Positions 1 through 5,420 of a stretch of DNA of 8,756 bases are shown here, piece by piece; the stretch's first letter is position 1; every line of letters starts with the position of its first letter. The DNA lies in NCBI GenBank assembly GCA_004376305.1, contig SOKD01000137.1:1-8756 (forward strand), in the 5' to 3' direction. The notes beneath the pieces were generated by a model. The model saw only the letters and a list, made by a program, of their open reading frames with translations, was not told the DNA's origin and did not search any database. Made by a program: the position numbers and the translations under genes. This DNA is from Candidatus Cloacimonadota bacterium (lineage in GTDB: Bacteria; Hydrothermota; E44-bin80).

Positions 1-540
1 GGTAGATGAAATAGTATAGTCACTCATTGTGTTGAAACGGTTTGTACGAACTGATATTTCTCCCAGATAACCTCTTCCTTCGGTTATGAGGTGTGCTCCA
101 GTTGAAAGGATATCCTTTTCAAATCCATACCATGATGATTTTCTATAAGTAACAAAAACTGAATCTTCATTATAACCGAATGATGTCTGAAAAAAGCTTG
201 TTCTCGTTCTATCGAACAGCATGAGCTGCTCATCTGTTGCTGAAACAAGATATTTTGTATTACGGTAGGAAAATCCAGCAAGGAGCGTGGTGTTGTACCG
301 CATATGTACATCAGTTTTCCCTGAAATGGAAAAACAAGGGGTGAAAATCTGAGGGCTGCTTTTCTCGTATTGCCATTGTTTGATATCATCGAATAATTCC
401 AGGGGTGAAGTTATTGGGTATTTAATGTCAATGTCCAGCCCTTCAACTGCTCGAGTTAAAGCGGGGATAGAAAAAAGGAACAGCAATAAGAAAATGACTA
501 TAGAATGCCTGAAGTATAATTGGAAAGTCGTTTTTTTCAT
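1..540 (-). CDS. exported protein of unknown function, C-terminal part outside the window
   Basis: An open frame of 180 codons runs from ATG at 540 off the left edge. The first 31 residues look like a signal peptide: a basic start (MKKTTFQ), a hydrophobic core (IVIFLLLFLFSIPAL) and a likely signal peptidase I site after TRA, before VEG. An in-frame TAA at 556-558 rules out a longer product. The mature part is rich in Ser, Thr, Tyr and Phe with alternating polar and hydrophobic residues, as in beta-strand proteins of the outer membrane or periplasm, but I recognise no family. It starts 29 bp after the mtnA stop, so it is probably the last visible gene of the maf-yjbQ-mtnA run. The ribosome binding site is weak (a GAAGAAG about 15 nt upstream). 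The frame and signal peptide are seen; export and a beta-rich fold are inferred. Confidence 0.72.
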   Translation of the reverse strand, partial: MKKTTFQLYFRHSIVIFLLLFLFSIPALTRAVEGLDIDIKYPITSPLELFDDIKQWQYEKSSPQIFTPCFSISGKTDVHMRYNTTLLAGFSYRNTKYLVSATDEQLMLFDRTRTSFFQTSFGYNEDSVFVTYRKSSWYGFEKDILSTGAHLITEGRGYLGEISVRTNRFNTMSDYTISST

Positions 541-569
541 TTCCGTTCTGTAATTTTACTTCTTCTTTT

Positions 570-1616
570 TTACTCCTTGGATTTAATATACTTTCTGATG
601 CTCTTCATATATGGTTTATTGAGTATTCCCCTCTCCGTTATGATCCCCGATATGAGCGTATGTGGTGTTACATCGAAGGCGGGATTAAATACAGATGCTG
701 AAAGGGGTGCTGTTTTCATCCCCGTAAAAGATTTAACTTCATTCGCTGCGCGCTCTTCTATTGCGATATCATTGCCTGTTTGTAATAGTGTATCAAAGGT
801 GGTTGACGGAGCTGCCACATAAAAACCAACCGAGTGTTTTTTTGCAAGCACTGCAAGGGGATAAGTGCCGATCTTGTTTGCAGTATCACCATTAGAAGCA
901 ATTCTATCTGCGCCAACAATAACAAGATCAATAACTCAGTTTCGAAGCAGGGTTGCCCTGGCGCTGTCAACGAGGATTGTTACGGGGATTTCATTTCTTT
1001 CAAGCTCCCAGGCAGTTAAACGCGCACCCTGCAGTAATGGTCGCGTTTCTCCAACATAGACGTGAACTTTTTTCCCTCTCTTTTTTGCAGCATAAATGAC
1101 ACCAAGTGCTGTTCCCCATCCCCCCGTTGCAAGCGCTCCCGCGTTGCAATGTGTCATAACAGAGCCTTTTTGAGGAATTAATGTCGCACCGTACTCACCT
1201 ATTTTTCTGCACAACTCTTTGTCCTCTTTGTGAATTTTTTTCGATTCCTTTAAGAGGAGAAAGAACAGTTTTTCTGAATCATTGTTTTTGTAATTGTCAA
1301 CCAGTGATTTCATTCTTTTCAGGGCATAGAAGAGATTAACAGCGGTTGGTCTGGTTTTTTCAAGTAATTCAATGTCCTTGAGAATGTGTTTTTTTGCCCT
1401 TCTTATGTCGAAGTGTTTTGTATGAAAACCTGAAAGGGCAATCCCGTACCCGGCTGCAATACCAATTGCAGGTGCTCCCCTGATAGCAAGCCCTCTGATA
1501 CTGTTCGCGAGTTGTAAAACAGTTTTGTTCTGTCTATAGATTTCTTTACCAGGCAGCTTTGTTTGATCAATAAATGTAATTGCATTGTTCTTCCATTCGA
1601 TTGTTTTAAATTTCAT
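570..1616 (-). pseudogene. mtnA: methylthioribose-1-phosphate isomerase, interrupted by an in-frame TGA
   Basis: MtnA isomerises 5-methylthioribose 1-phosphate to the ribulose form in methionine salvage, in the cytoplasm. The frame has 348 codons plus TAA, the usual family length (about 345). It shows the N-terminal WKNNAITFIDQTKLP block, the IRGLAIRGAPAIGIAAGYG substrate loop, the catalytic Cys157 in THCNAGALATGGWGTALG and the catalytic Asp237 in [20 protein letters not shown]. These two are 80 residues apart, like Cys160 and Asp240 of the Bacillus subtilis enzyme. One TGA at 936-938 (codon 227) breaks the frame between them; homologues commonly have Gly there, so GGA to TGA is the simplest origin. 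No frameshift is needed and everything after the stop is well conserved. The start ATG at 1616 is chosen for its family-like N-terminus and a GGGAG 6 nt upstream inside the end of yjbQ. It could be a recent nonsense mutation or a sequence error. Other methionine salvage genes are not in the window. Confidence 0.85.
936..938 (-). other. in-frame TGA in mtnA
   Basis: Codon 227, in the context AAC TGA GTT ATT GAT. The same frame continues without a shift into strongly conserved MtnA sequence. It aligns with a commonly Gly position just before the VIVGADRI strand. No hairpin resembling a bacterial SECIS element is apparent directly downstream. Confidence 0.85.
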
Positions 1617-1617
1617 C

Positions 1618-2037
1618 CTATTCTCCCATAATCTGAATAATGATTCTTCTTGTTCGTGGTTGCGCATCAAAATCGAGAAGAACAATTTGTTGCCATGTTC
1701 CGAGTGTTAGTTTTCCATTCTCGAATGGAATAGTTATGGATGGTCCAAACAATGCAGCCCTCATGTGAGAAAATCCATTTCCATCAGCCCAGGTTTCATT
1801 GTGATGATAGTACGCATCCTGTGGCAGAATCTTCTCCATGAATTCTGGTATATCCTCTTTTAATCCCGGTTCATACTCGACGGTTGTAACCGCACCGGTG
1901 GAACCCGGGATGAAAACGGTAGCGATCCCATTTTTAACCCTGCTTTGATAAATGGATGATTCAACATCATCTGTTATGTCGATCACATCGGAGAACCCTT
2001 GTGTCTTTTTTTCTATCCGTGTTGTTTTGATAGTCAT
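1618..2037 (-). CDS. yjbQ: YjbQ family (UPF0047) protein
   Basis: A 139-residue protein of the YjbQ/UPF0047 family, small trimeric beta proteins. Some members have weak thiamine-phosphate synthase activity in vitro, but the physiological role is unsettled. Recognisable blocks are VFIPGSTGAVTTVEYEPGL near the middle, YYHHNETWADGNGFSHMRA with the conserved His residues of the presumed metal or active site, LFGPSITIPFENGKL, and the family signature LTLGTWQQIVLLDFD before the C-terminal RRIIIQIMGE. The length matches the family. The start has a very good GGGAGGA site at 2042-2048, 4 nt upstream. Its TAG stop is one base before the mtnA start (TAGGATG), so the two are very likely translationally coupled. 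It follows maf after a 114-bp gap that holds a degenerate repeat. The family call is firm; the reaction is not. Confidence 0.92.
   Translation of the reverse strand: MTIKTTRIEKKTQGFSDVIDITDDVESSIYQSRVKNGIATVFIPGSTGAVTTVEYEPGLKEDIPEFMEKILPQDAYYHHNETWADGNGFSHMRAALFGPSITIPFENGKLTLGTWQQIVLLDFDAQPRTRRIIIQIMGE
1623..1627 (-). promoter_or_regulatory. ribosome binding site deciding the mtnA start
   Basis: GGGAG on the minus strand lies inside the last codons of yjbQ, 6 nt before ATG 1616. It supports this start over the longer in-frame extension that would overlap yjbQ, and suggests coupled translation of the two genes. Confidence 0.75.
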
Positions 2038-2041
2038 TTTA

Positions 2042-2048
2042 TCCTCCC
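2042..2048 (-). promoter_or_regulatory. ribosome binding site of yjbQ
   Basis: GGGAGGA on the minus strand, 4 nt before ATG 2037. It is a strong Shine-Dalgarno match, in contrast to maf just upstream, which has none. Confidence 0.8.
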
Positions 2049-2055
2049 ATCACGT

Positions 2056-2150
2056 AGGAAATTGAGAAATTGGAAATGAGGAAATTCAAATCTTAATGAG
2101 CGGAACGTGTCATTTTCCTATTTTTCTATTTTCGTAATTTCGAGTTTCAT
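2056..2150. repeat. degenerate GAAATT-type repeat in inverted arrangement
   Basis: The gap between maf and yjbQ is filled by short purine-rich units. On the plus strand, 2056-2087 reads as successive variants of GAAATTG/GGAAAT/GAAATTC. On the minus strand, 2150-2111 reads GAAACTCG, AAATTACG, AAAATAG, AAAAATAGG, AAAATG. The two arms are imperfect inverted copies around a loop near 2088-2110 and could form an interrupted hairpin of roughly 20 pairs, for example AGGAAA with TTTCCT next to the loop. It lies between two genes of a likely operon. Similar simple units are common between genes in some uncultivated bacterial lineages (my recollection, not checked). Confidence 0.6.
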
Positions 2151-2151
2151 A

Positions 2152-2736
2152 TTATTCCTCAATAATTTTTGCTTTTTTTAGCATACCGACAACGGTTTGT
2201 TCCGGGAAGCCAACAACATTGGTATAATCTCCTCTTATTTCTTCTACAAGGTGCTTGCCCTCTGATTGAATACCGTAGGCTCCTGCTTTGTCCAGGGACT
2301 CTCCTTTCAGGACGTACTCTCCTAAAAACACCTCTGTATGTTTACCAAATTTGACATCTGTTTTTTTAGCTGTTTGGGCAAGGAATTCATTGCTTACATT
2401 CATCAGTGTTACGCCGGTAATTACAGAATGCCATCTGTTATTGAGTTTCATAAGAATTTGTAGGGCATTGTTTTCGTTGTCTGGTTTGCCAATAATCTCA
2501 TTATCAATAACAATAATGGTATCCAAAGCGAGTACATAATTATCCGGGTACTTCTCTGAAACACTTTTTGCTTTCTTTAGAGAGAGATAAAGGGCAGTTT
2601 CTGTTGCTGTCATATCAAGACCCTGTATTTCTTGACGCTCGTTTACATTGTTTGGAATGGACAGAAACGGTATGTGAAGCTGCAGCAATGAGTTAATTCT
2701 TCTTGGTGATGTTGATGCTAAAATGAGTTTTTTCAC
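2152..2736 (-). CDS. maf: Maf family nucleoside triphosphate pyrophosphatase
   Basis: Maf proteins hydrolyse non-canonical or selected nucleoside triphosphates (dTTP, UTP or modified nucleotides) to monophosphate and pyrophosphate in the cytoplasm, cleaning the nucleotide pool; overexpression of some members blocks septation. Family motifs occur in order: KKLILASTSPRR at the N-terminus (phosphate-binding Ser-Pro-Arg-Arg), LALDTIIV with the catalytic Asp, IGKP, HSVITGVTL, DKAGAYGIQ and DYTNVVGFP. The Gln of YGIQ is typical of the YhdE-like (dTTP/UTP) branch rather than the YceF-like m7GTP branch, so that specificity is inferred. The start is placed at GTG 2736, which gives the usual VKKLILAST beginning and 194 residues. 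A TTG at 2751 would add five residues but lies inside the spacer of a good promoter. No ribosome binding site is visible; the mRNA is probably leaderless. It heads the leftward cluster. Confidence 0.93.
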   Translation of the reverse strand: MKKLILASTSPRRINSLLQLHIPFLSIPNNVNERQEIQGLDMTATETALYLSLKKAKSVSEKYPDNYVLALDTIIVIDNEIIGKPDNENNALQILMKLNNRWHSVITGVTLMNVSNEFLAQTAKKTDVKFGKHTEVFLGEYVLKGESLDKAGAYGIQSEGKHLVEEIRGDYTNVVGFPEQTVVGMLKKAKIIEE

Positions 2737-2742
2737 AGAGGG

Positions 2743-2770
2743 ATAATACAAAAATTACTTATAAAGTCAA
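2743..2770 (-). promoter_or_regulatory. promoter of maf, probably giving a leaderless transcript
   Basis: Reading leftward, TTGACT (2770-2765) and TATTAT (2748-2743) are separated by 16 nt, close to sigma-70 consensus at both boxes. Six bases separate the -10 box from GTG 2736, so the expected transcription start is at or within a base or two of the maf start codon. Confidence 0.62.
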
Positions 2771-2827
2771 GACAAATTTCTCTTATAGAACATTCTCTGC
2801 GGTTGGTCATAAAGGAAAACAAAAAAG

Positions 2828-2856
2828 TTGACAGAATTAATAAAGTATTTTATAGT
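2828..2856 (+). promoter_or_regulatory. promoter of tldD
   Basis: TTGACA (2828-2833, perfect -35 match) and TATAGT (2851-2856, five of six to the -10 consensus) are separated by exactly 17 nt. Transcription would start near 2863, leaving a leader of roughly 100 nt before the tldD start. Confidence 0.75.
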
Positions 2857-2908
2857 TACTTTTGGAGGCTTTTTCTTTGGGGTGGTAGGGATGTTACAAT
2901 ACCATGTG

Positions 2909-2956
2909 TATCTGTGAGAATCTGCGGCTAAAATGATGAACTCTGTGGCTAAAAGA
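2909..2956 (+). repeat. short tandem repeat of TCTGYGGCTAAAA type in the tldD leader
   Basis: Two 13-bp units, 2921-2933 and 2942-2954, match at 12 of 13 positions (TCTGCGGCTAAAA and TCTGTGGCTAAAA). A third partial unit, TCTGTGAGAA, is at 2911-2920. The last unit runs directly into the Shine-Dalgarno of tldD. Units of this type are scattered between genes in some bacteria, so this may be a dispersed element rather than a tldD-specific regulator. Confidence 0.6.
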
Positions 2957-2962
2957 GGGAGG
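2955..2962 (+). promoter_or_regulatory. ribosome binding site of tldD
   Basis: GAGGGAGG ends 4 nt before GTG 2967, which decides this GTG as the start. Confidence 0.8.
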
Positions 2963-2966
2963 AACG

Positions 2967-4409
2967 GTGAAGAATTTTGCAAAAAAGGTTATGGGTCTTT
3001 TGAAGACAGAAAAAATCGACTATGGAGATGTGCGGATTGTTTTTTCTAAGACAGAAACAATCAAGGTGAAAAATGAAGAGACAAAAACTGCTTCCTATTC
3101 CGAGAGTAATGGATTTGGTGTTCGGGTCATCGTTAATGGAGCCTGGGGTTTTGCTTCAAGTTCAATACTAACAAAAAAGGAAATAGAAAGTGTGGTAAAG
3201 AATGCTGTTGCAATTGCCAGAGCAAGCAGTTTTGCGAAAGGGAACGGTGTGAAACTGAGTGAAAAAAAGACATACAGAGACACTTATAGAACACCGTATC
3301 TCAAAGATCCATTTTCTGTTCCTTTATCCGAAAAGATTGAGTTGCTGCTTACCATCTCTAAAAAAATGAAAAGATTCAGGAAAATATCCTTGCGGGAAGT
3401 CAATCTCAATTTCTTTTCGAAAAAGATGGTTTTTGCCGATACTGAGGGAAGCTTCATTACACAGGAAATTCTCGAATCCGGCGGCGGTTTCAGGGCAATG
3501 GCAATAAAGGGAAACGACATCCAGATTCGTTCATATCCCACAAGTTTTGGCGGGAATTTTGCTACGGCGGGGTACGAATTTATTGATGGTATGGAACTTC
3601 TTGAAAATGTTGAACCAACCTGCGAGGAGTGTATTGCGCTGCTTTCTGCAAAGCAATGTCCTTCTCTTGAAAAGACGACCATTATTATTGACACCGACCA
3701 GTTAGCCTTACAGATACATGAATCGATTGGTCATGCAGTTGAACTTGACAGGGTCTTGGGGATGGAAGAAAGTTATGCAGGAGCAAGTTTCGTGACAACC
3801 GAGAAGCTCAATTCATTCAAATACGGTTCCGATATCGTTACGGTATATGCGGACGCAACTGTCCCACACGGACTGGGAACATTTGGATACGATGATGAAG
3901 GTGTAAAAGCGCGCAAAGTTCCAATCATTGCAGATGGTATTTTTACCGGTTATCTTTCAAGCAGGGAAACTGCTTCAAAGATAAAACGAAAGAGTTCGGG
4001 AGCAATGCGTGCTGATGGATGGAATAGAATTCCATTAGTGAGAATGACCAATGTGAACCTCAAACCCGGCAATTGGACTCTTGATGACTTGCTTCTTGAT
4101 ACTCAGGATGGGATTCTCTTCAAGACAAATAGAAGTTGGAGCATAGATCAGAGACGGGTAAATTTTCAGTTTGGCACTGAAATTGCTTACCGCATCAAGA
4201 AAGGCAAGATTAGAGAGATTTATAAAAATCCAACATACACTGGAATTACACCAGTGTTCTGGGGCTCATGTGACGCGATCTGTGGCAGAGAGTCCTGGAA
4301 ACTCTGGGGCCTTCCCAATTGCGGGAAGGGAGAGCCAGGACAATCTGCGCACGTCGGTCACGGTACAGCACCAGCACGGTTCAGGAACGTCCGCGTTGGA
4401 TTAATCTAA
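2967..4409 (+). CDS. tldD: TldD/PmbA family zinc metalloprotease
   Basis: TldD-family proteins are cytoplasmic metalloproteases, best known as TldD/TldE (PmbA) heterodimers that trim unfolded peptides such as microcin B17 precursor and the CcdA antitoxin. The 480-residue product matches the E. coli TldD length (481). The zinc site is complete: HExxxH at His251, Glu252 and His256 ([11 protein letters not shown]), and the C-terminal Cys452 in NCGKGEPGQ, the expected third ligand. The middle contains the family [16 protein letters not shown] segment and a conserved RMTNV segment. The N-terminal domain (residues 1-220) has the usual [13 protein letters not shown] motif. Translation starts at GTG 2967 after a strong GAGGGAGG. 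It is transcribed alone: maf is divergent upstream and the cold-shock gene is convergent downstream, overlapping by 9 bp. No TldE/PmbA partner is adjacent, so the partner is encoded elsewhere or the protein acts by itself. Confidence 0.95.
   Translation: MKNFAKKVMGLLKTEKIDYGDVRIVFSKTETIKVKNEETKTASYSESNGFGVRVIVNGAWGFASSSILTKKEIESVVKNAVAIARASSFAKGNGVKLSEKKTYRDTYRTPYLKDPFSVPLSEKIELLLTISKKMKRFRKISLREVNLNFFSKKMVFADTEGSFITQEILESGGGFRAMAIKGNDIQIRSYPTSFGGNFATAGYEFIDGMELLENVEPTCEECIALLSAKQCPSLEKTTIIIDTDQLALQIHESIGHAVELDRVLGMEESYAGASFVTTEKLNSFKYGSDIVTVYADATVPHGLGTFGYDDEGVKARKVPIIADGIFTGYLSSRETASKIKRKSSGAMRADGWNRIPLVRMTNVNLKPGNWTLDDLLLDTQDGILFKTNRSWSIDQRRVNFQFGTEIAYRIKKGKIREIYKNPTYTGITPVFWGSCDAICGRESWKLWGLPNCGKGEPGQSAHVGHGTAPARFRNVRVGLI
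4237..4329. repeat. two perfect hairpins inside the 3' end of tldD
   Basis: ACACTGG (4237-4243) and CCAGTGT (4251-4257) form a 7-bp stem with a 7-nt loop. CCTTCCC (4310-4316) and GGGAAGG (4323-4329) form a second 7-bp stem with a 6-nt loop over the codons of the zinc-ligand Cys. In the leftward direction the first stem is followed after about 9 nt by a T5 run, so it could act weakly as a terminator for cold-shock gene transcripts. Neither is a canonical terminator. Confidence 0.35.
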
Positions 4410-4604
4410 TTTTTTAACGTTTATTGCCTTTGGTCCTCTTTCTCCTTCTGTGAGGTCAAATTCTACGTCATCACCTTCATTCAGGGTTTTGAAACCATCT
4501 CCCTGGATTTCTGAAAAGTGAACGAAAACGTCAGGGCCATTTTCCTGTGTTAAGAATCCGAAACCTTTGTTGTCATTAAACCATTTTACTTTTCCTTTTA
4601 GCAT
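4401..4604 (-). CDS. csp: cold-shock domain protein (CspA family)
   Basis: A 67-residue single cold-shock domain that binds single-stranded RNA or DNA and acts as an RNA chaperone in the cytoplasm. It has the N-terminal [17 protein letters not shown] with RNP1 (KGFGFL), RNP2 (VFVHFSEI) and the usual end [14 protein letters not shown] 4604 is the start: an ideal GAAAGGAGGT lies 6 nt upstream, and a further in-frame ATG at 4622 would place that site inside the coding sequence. The gene starts 14 nt after the stop of the TPR/membrane gene, whose stop overlaps the ribosome binding site, so it is probably the third gene of the dnaE operon. An own promoter is not obvious. Its stop overlaps that of the convergent tldD in the shared TTAATCTAA. 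Confidence 0.95.
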   Translation of the reverse strand: MLKGKVKWFNDNKGFGFLTQENGPDVFVHFSEIQGDGFKTLNEGDDVEFDLTEGERGPKAINVKKLD

Positions 4605-4610
4605 TTTTTC

Positions 4611-4620
4611 ACCTCCTTTC
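4611..4620 (-). promoter_or_regulatory. ribosome binding site deciding the cold-shock gene start
   Basis: GAAAGGAGGT, near-perfectly complementary to the 16S rRNA 3' end, lies 6 nt before ATG 4604 and overlaps the TGA stop (4619-4621) of the preceding gene. It argues against the in-frame ATG at 4622. Confidence 0.88.
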
Positions 4621-5420
4621 ATTCGATAAAGTGTTCATACATGCGAAGTTCATGATCAATCTTTGTTGTATACTTATTCCTACTGAATCTGTTGAATTCT
4701 TCAGCGGAAACAACAGAACCATATATATCACCAAGGTAAAATGCAGCGGTTATTCCAATGGCTATTGAGAATGCTCTTTTTCTATCGTCTTTCCAGTAAA
4801 GATATGAAATAACCCCAGGAATTGTTACGGTAAGAAGAGAGAAGATGCCATCACCCGGTCTTTCAGTATAAAACCTTCCCGCTCCCGGGATGATGGTTGA
4901 GAGAAACCCGGAAATGAAAAAGGTTCTTTGTGACTATTGATTGCTGCGCTTTCTGTGAATATGTGATGAGACGTATTGCGGTTGGGTACAGAACAGAGTT
5001 CTCCTGTACCGATGAAAATTCATGCTCGGAATTTACCCATTTTGCTTCCTCAATATAGCTCCAACCAATGAGAATTGCGGCTGTGTCCGAGGCGATGTGT
5101 GAAAAGAAACGGCGTGCTTGCGCAGGTTTTCCCATAAGGAGATACAATTTTCCCCTTTCACTGTTTTTGTAGTTACTATCAGCGAATGCATCGAGGTAAT
5201 CAAGAGCATCTGAAAATCTATGAGCTCTTTTGTATGATGAGAGAATATGTTGCCGGGCAAACCGTATCTGGACCGAGTCAGAAGAAAGGAAGATATAACG
5301 TTTGTATTCTGTAATTGCCCTGAAGTAATCCTCTTCTTCAAAAAGGGAATTTGCAAAAGAAAACTGTTTCTCTGACGGCGTGAAGGCTATAAGAAACAGC
5401 AGGAATGGTATATTAAATAT
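4619..5420 (-). pseudogene. TPR-like protein with C-terminal membrane segments, frameshifted
   Basis: The N-terminal half (frame ending at 4863) starts with a short hydrophobic stretch (FNIPFLLFLIAFTP, likely signal or anchor) and continues as helical TPR-like repeats, first FANSLFEEEDYFRAITEYKR. The C-terminal half lies in the next frame: ISGFLSTIIPGAGRFYTE, then two hydrophobic segments (IFSLLTVTIPGVISYLYW and AFSIAIGITAAFYLGDIYG) and a polar tail to TGA 4619. Removing one base from the A5 run at 4917-4921 joins the halves into 266 residues. TPR repeats followed by an IPGAG-Y-GRxxDG-like membrane domain is an arrangement I recall from uncharacterised envelope proteins; the function is unknown. 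The start is uncertain: GGAGGT at 5425-5430 points to ATA 5420, overlapping the dnaE stop by 8 nt; TTG 5447 has no binding site. It sits between dnaE and the cold-shock gene, all in one direction. Confidence 0.72.
4917..4921 (-). other. apparent +1 frameshift site in the TPR/membrane gene
   Basis: Five A on the plus strand (five T in the mRNA sense) mark the place where the N-terminal TPR frame and the C-terminal membrane frame must be joined. Removing one base restores a continuous protein reading K-N-L-F-I-S-G across the junction. The neighbouring bases could also hold the error, within a few codons. Confidence 0.6.

Larger units (their letters stand above)
2737..2966. other. divergent intergenic region between maf and tldD
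   Basis: This 230-bp gap holds one promoter for each direction, with -35 boxes about 58 bp apart, and the 5' leader of tldD with a short repeat. I see no convincing gene; a 71-codon reading frame crossing it leftward has no family-like content and covers both promoters. There is no obvious operator palindrome. Confidence 0.7.

Noticed and set aside
570..851. Separate small gene starting at GTG 851
   Set aside because: It is the C-terminal part of MtnA, continuous in frame with the upstream part, and has no ribosome binding site of its own.
936..938. Selenocysteine or alternative genetic code explaining the mtnA TGA
   Set aside because: No SECIS-like hairpin follows, the position is not catalytic, and the long dnaE and tldD frames carry no TGA, so a recoded TGA is not supported.
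2891..2917. Eight-codon leader peptide MLQYHVYL before tldD
   Set aside because: The ATG is preceded by a G-rich stretch that touches the start codon with no proper spacing, and the peptide has no attenuator-like run of regulatory codons or paired hairpins.
2767..2982. 71-codon leftward frame across the maf/tldD gap
   Set aside because: It covers both promoters and the tldD start, has low-complexity content and no ribosome binding site.
4387..4415. Rho-independent terminator after tldD (AACG-TCCG-CGTT followed by T6)
   Set aside because: The stem is only 4 bp and the T run starts about 10 nt after it, so it does not meet the usual pattern despite a UNCG-like loop.
4650..4700. Possible promoter for the cold-shock gene (TTCAAC, 18 nt, TATACA on the minus strand)
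   Set aside because: Each box matches the consensus poorly and it lies inside the preceding coding sequence; not better than chance in AT-rich DNA.
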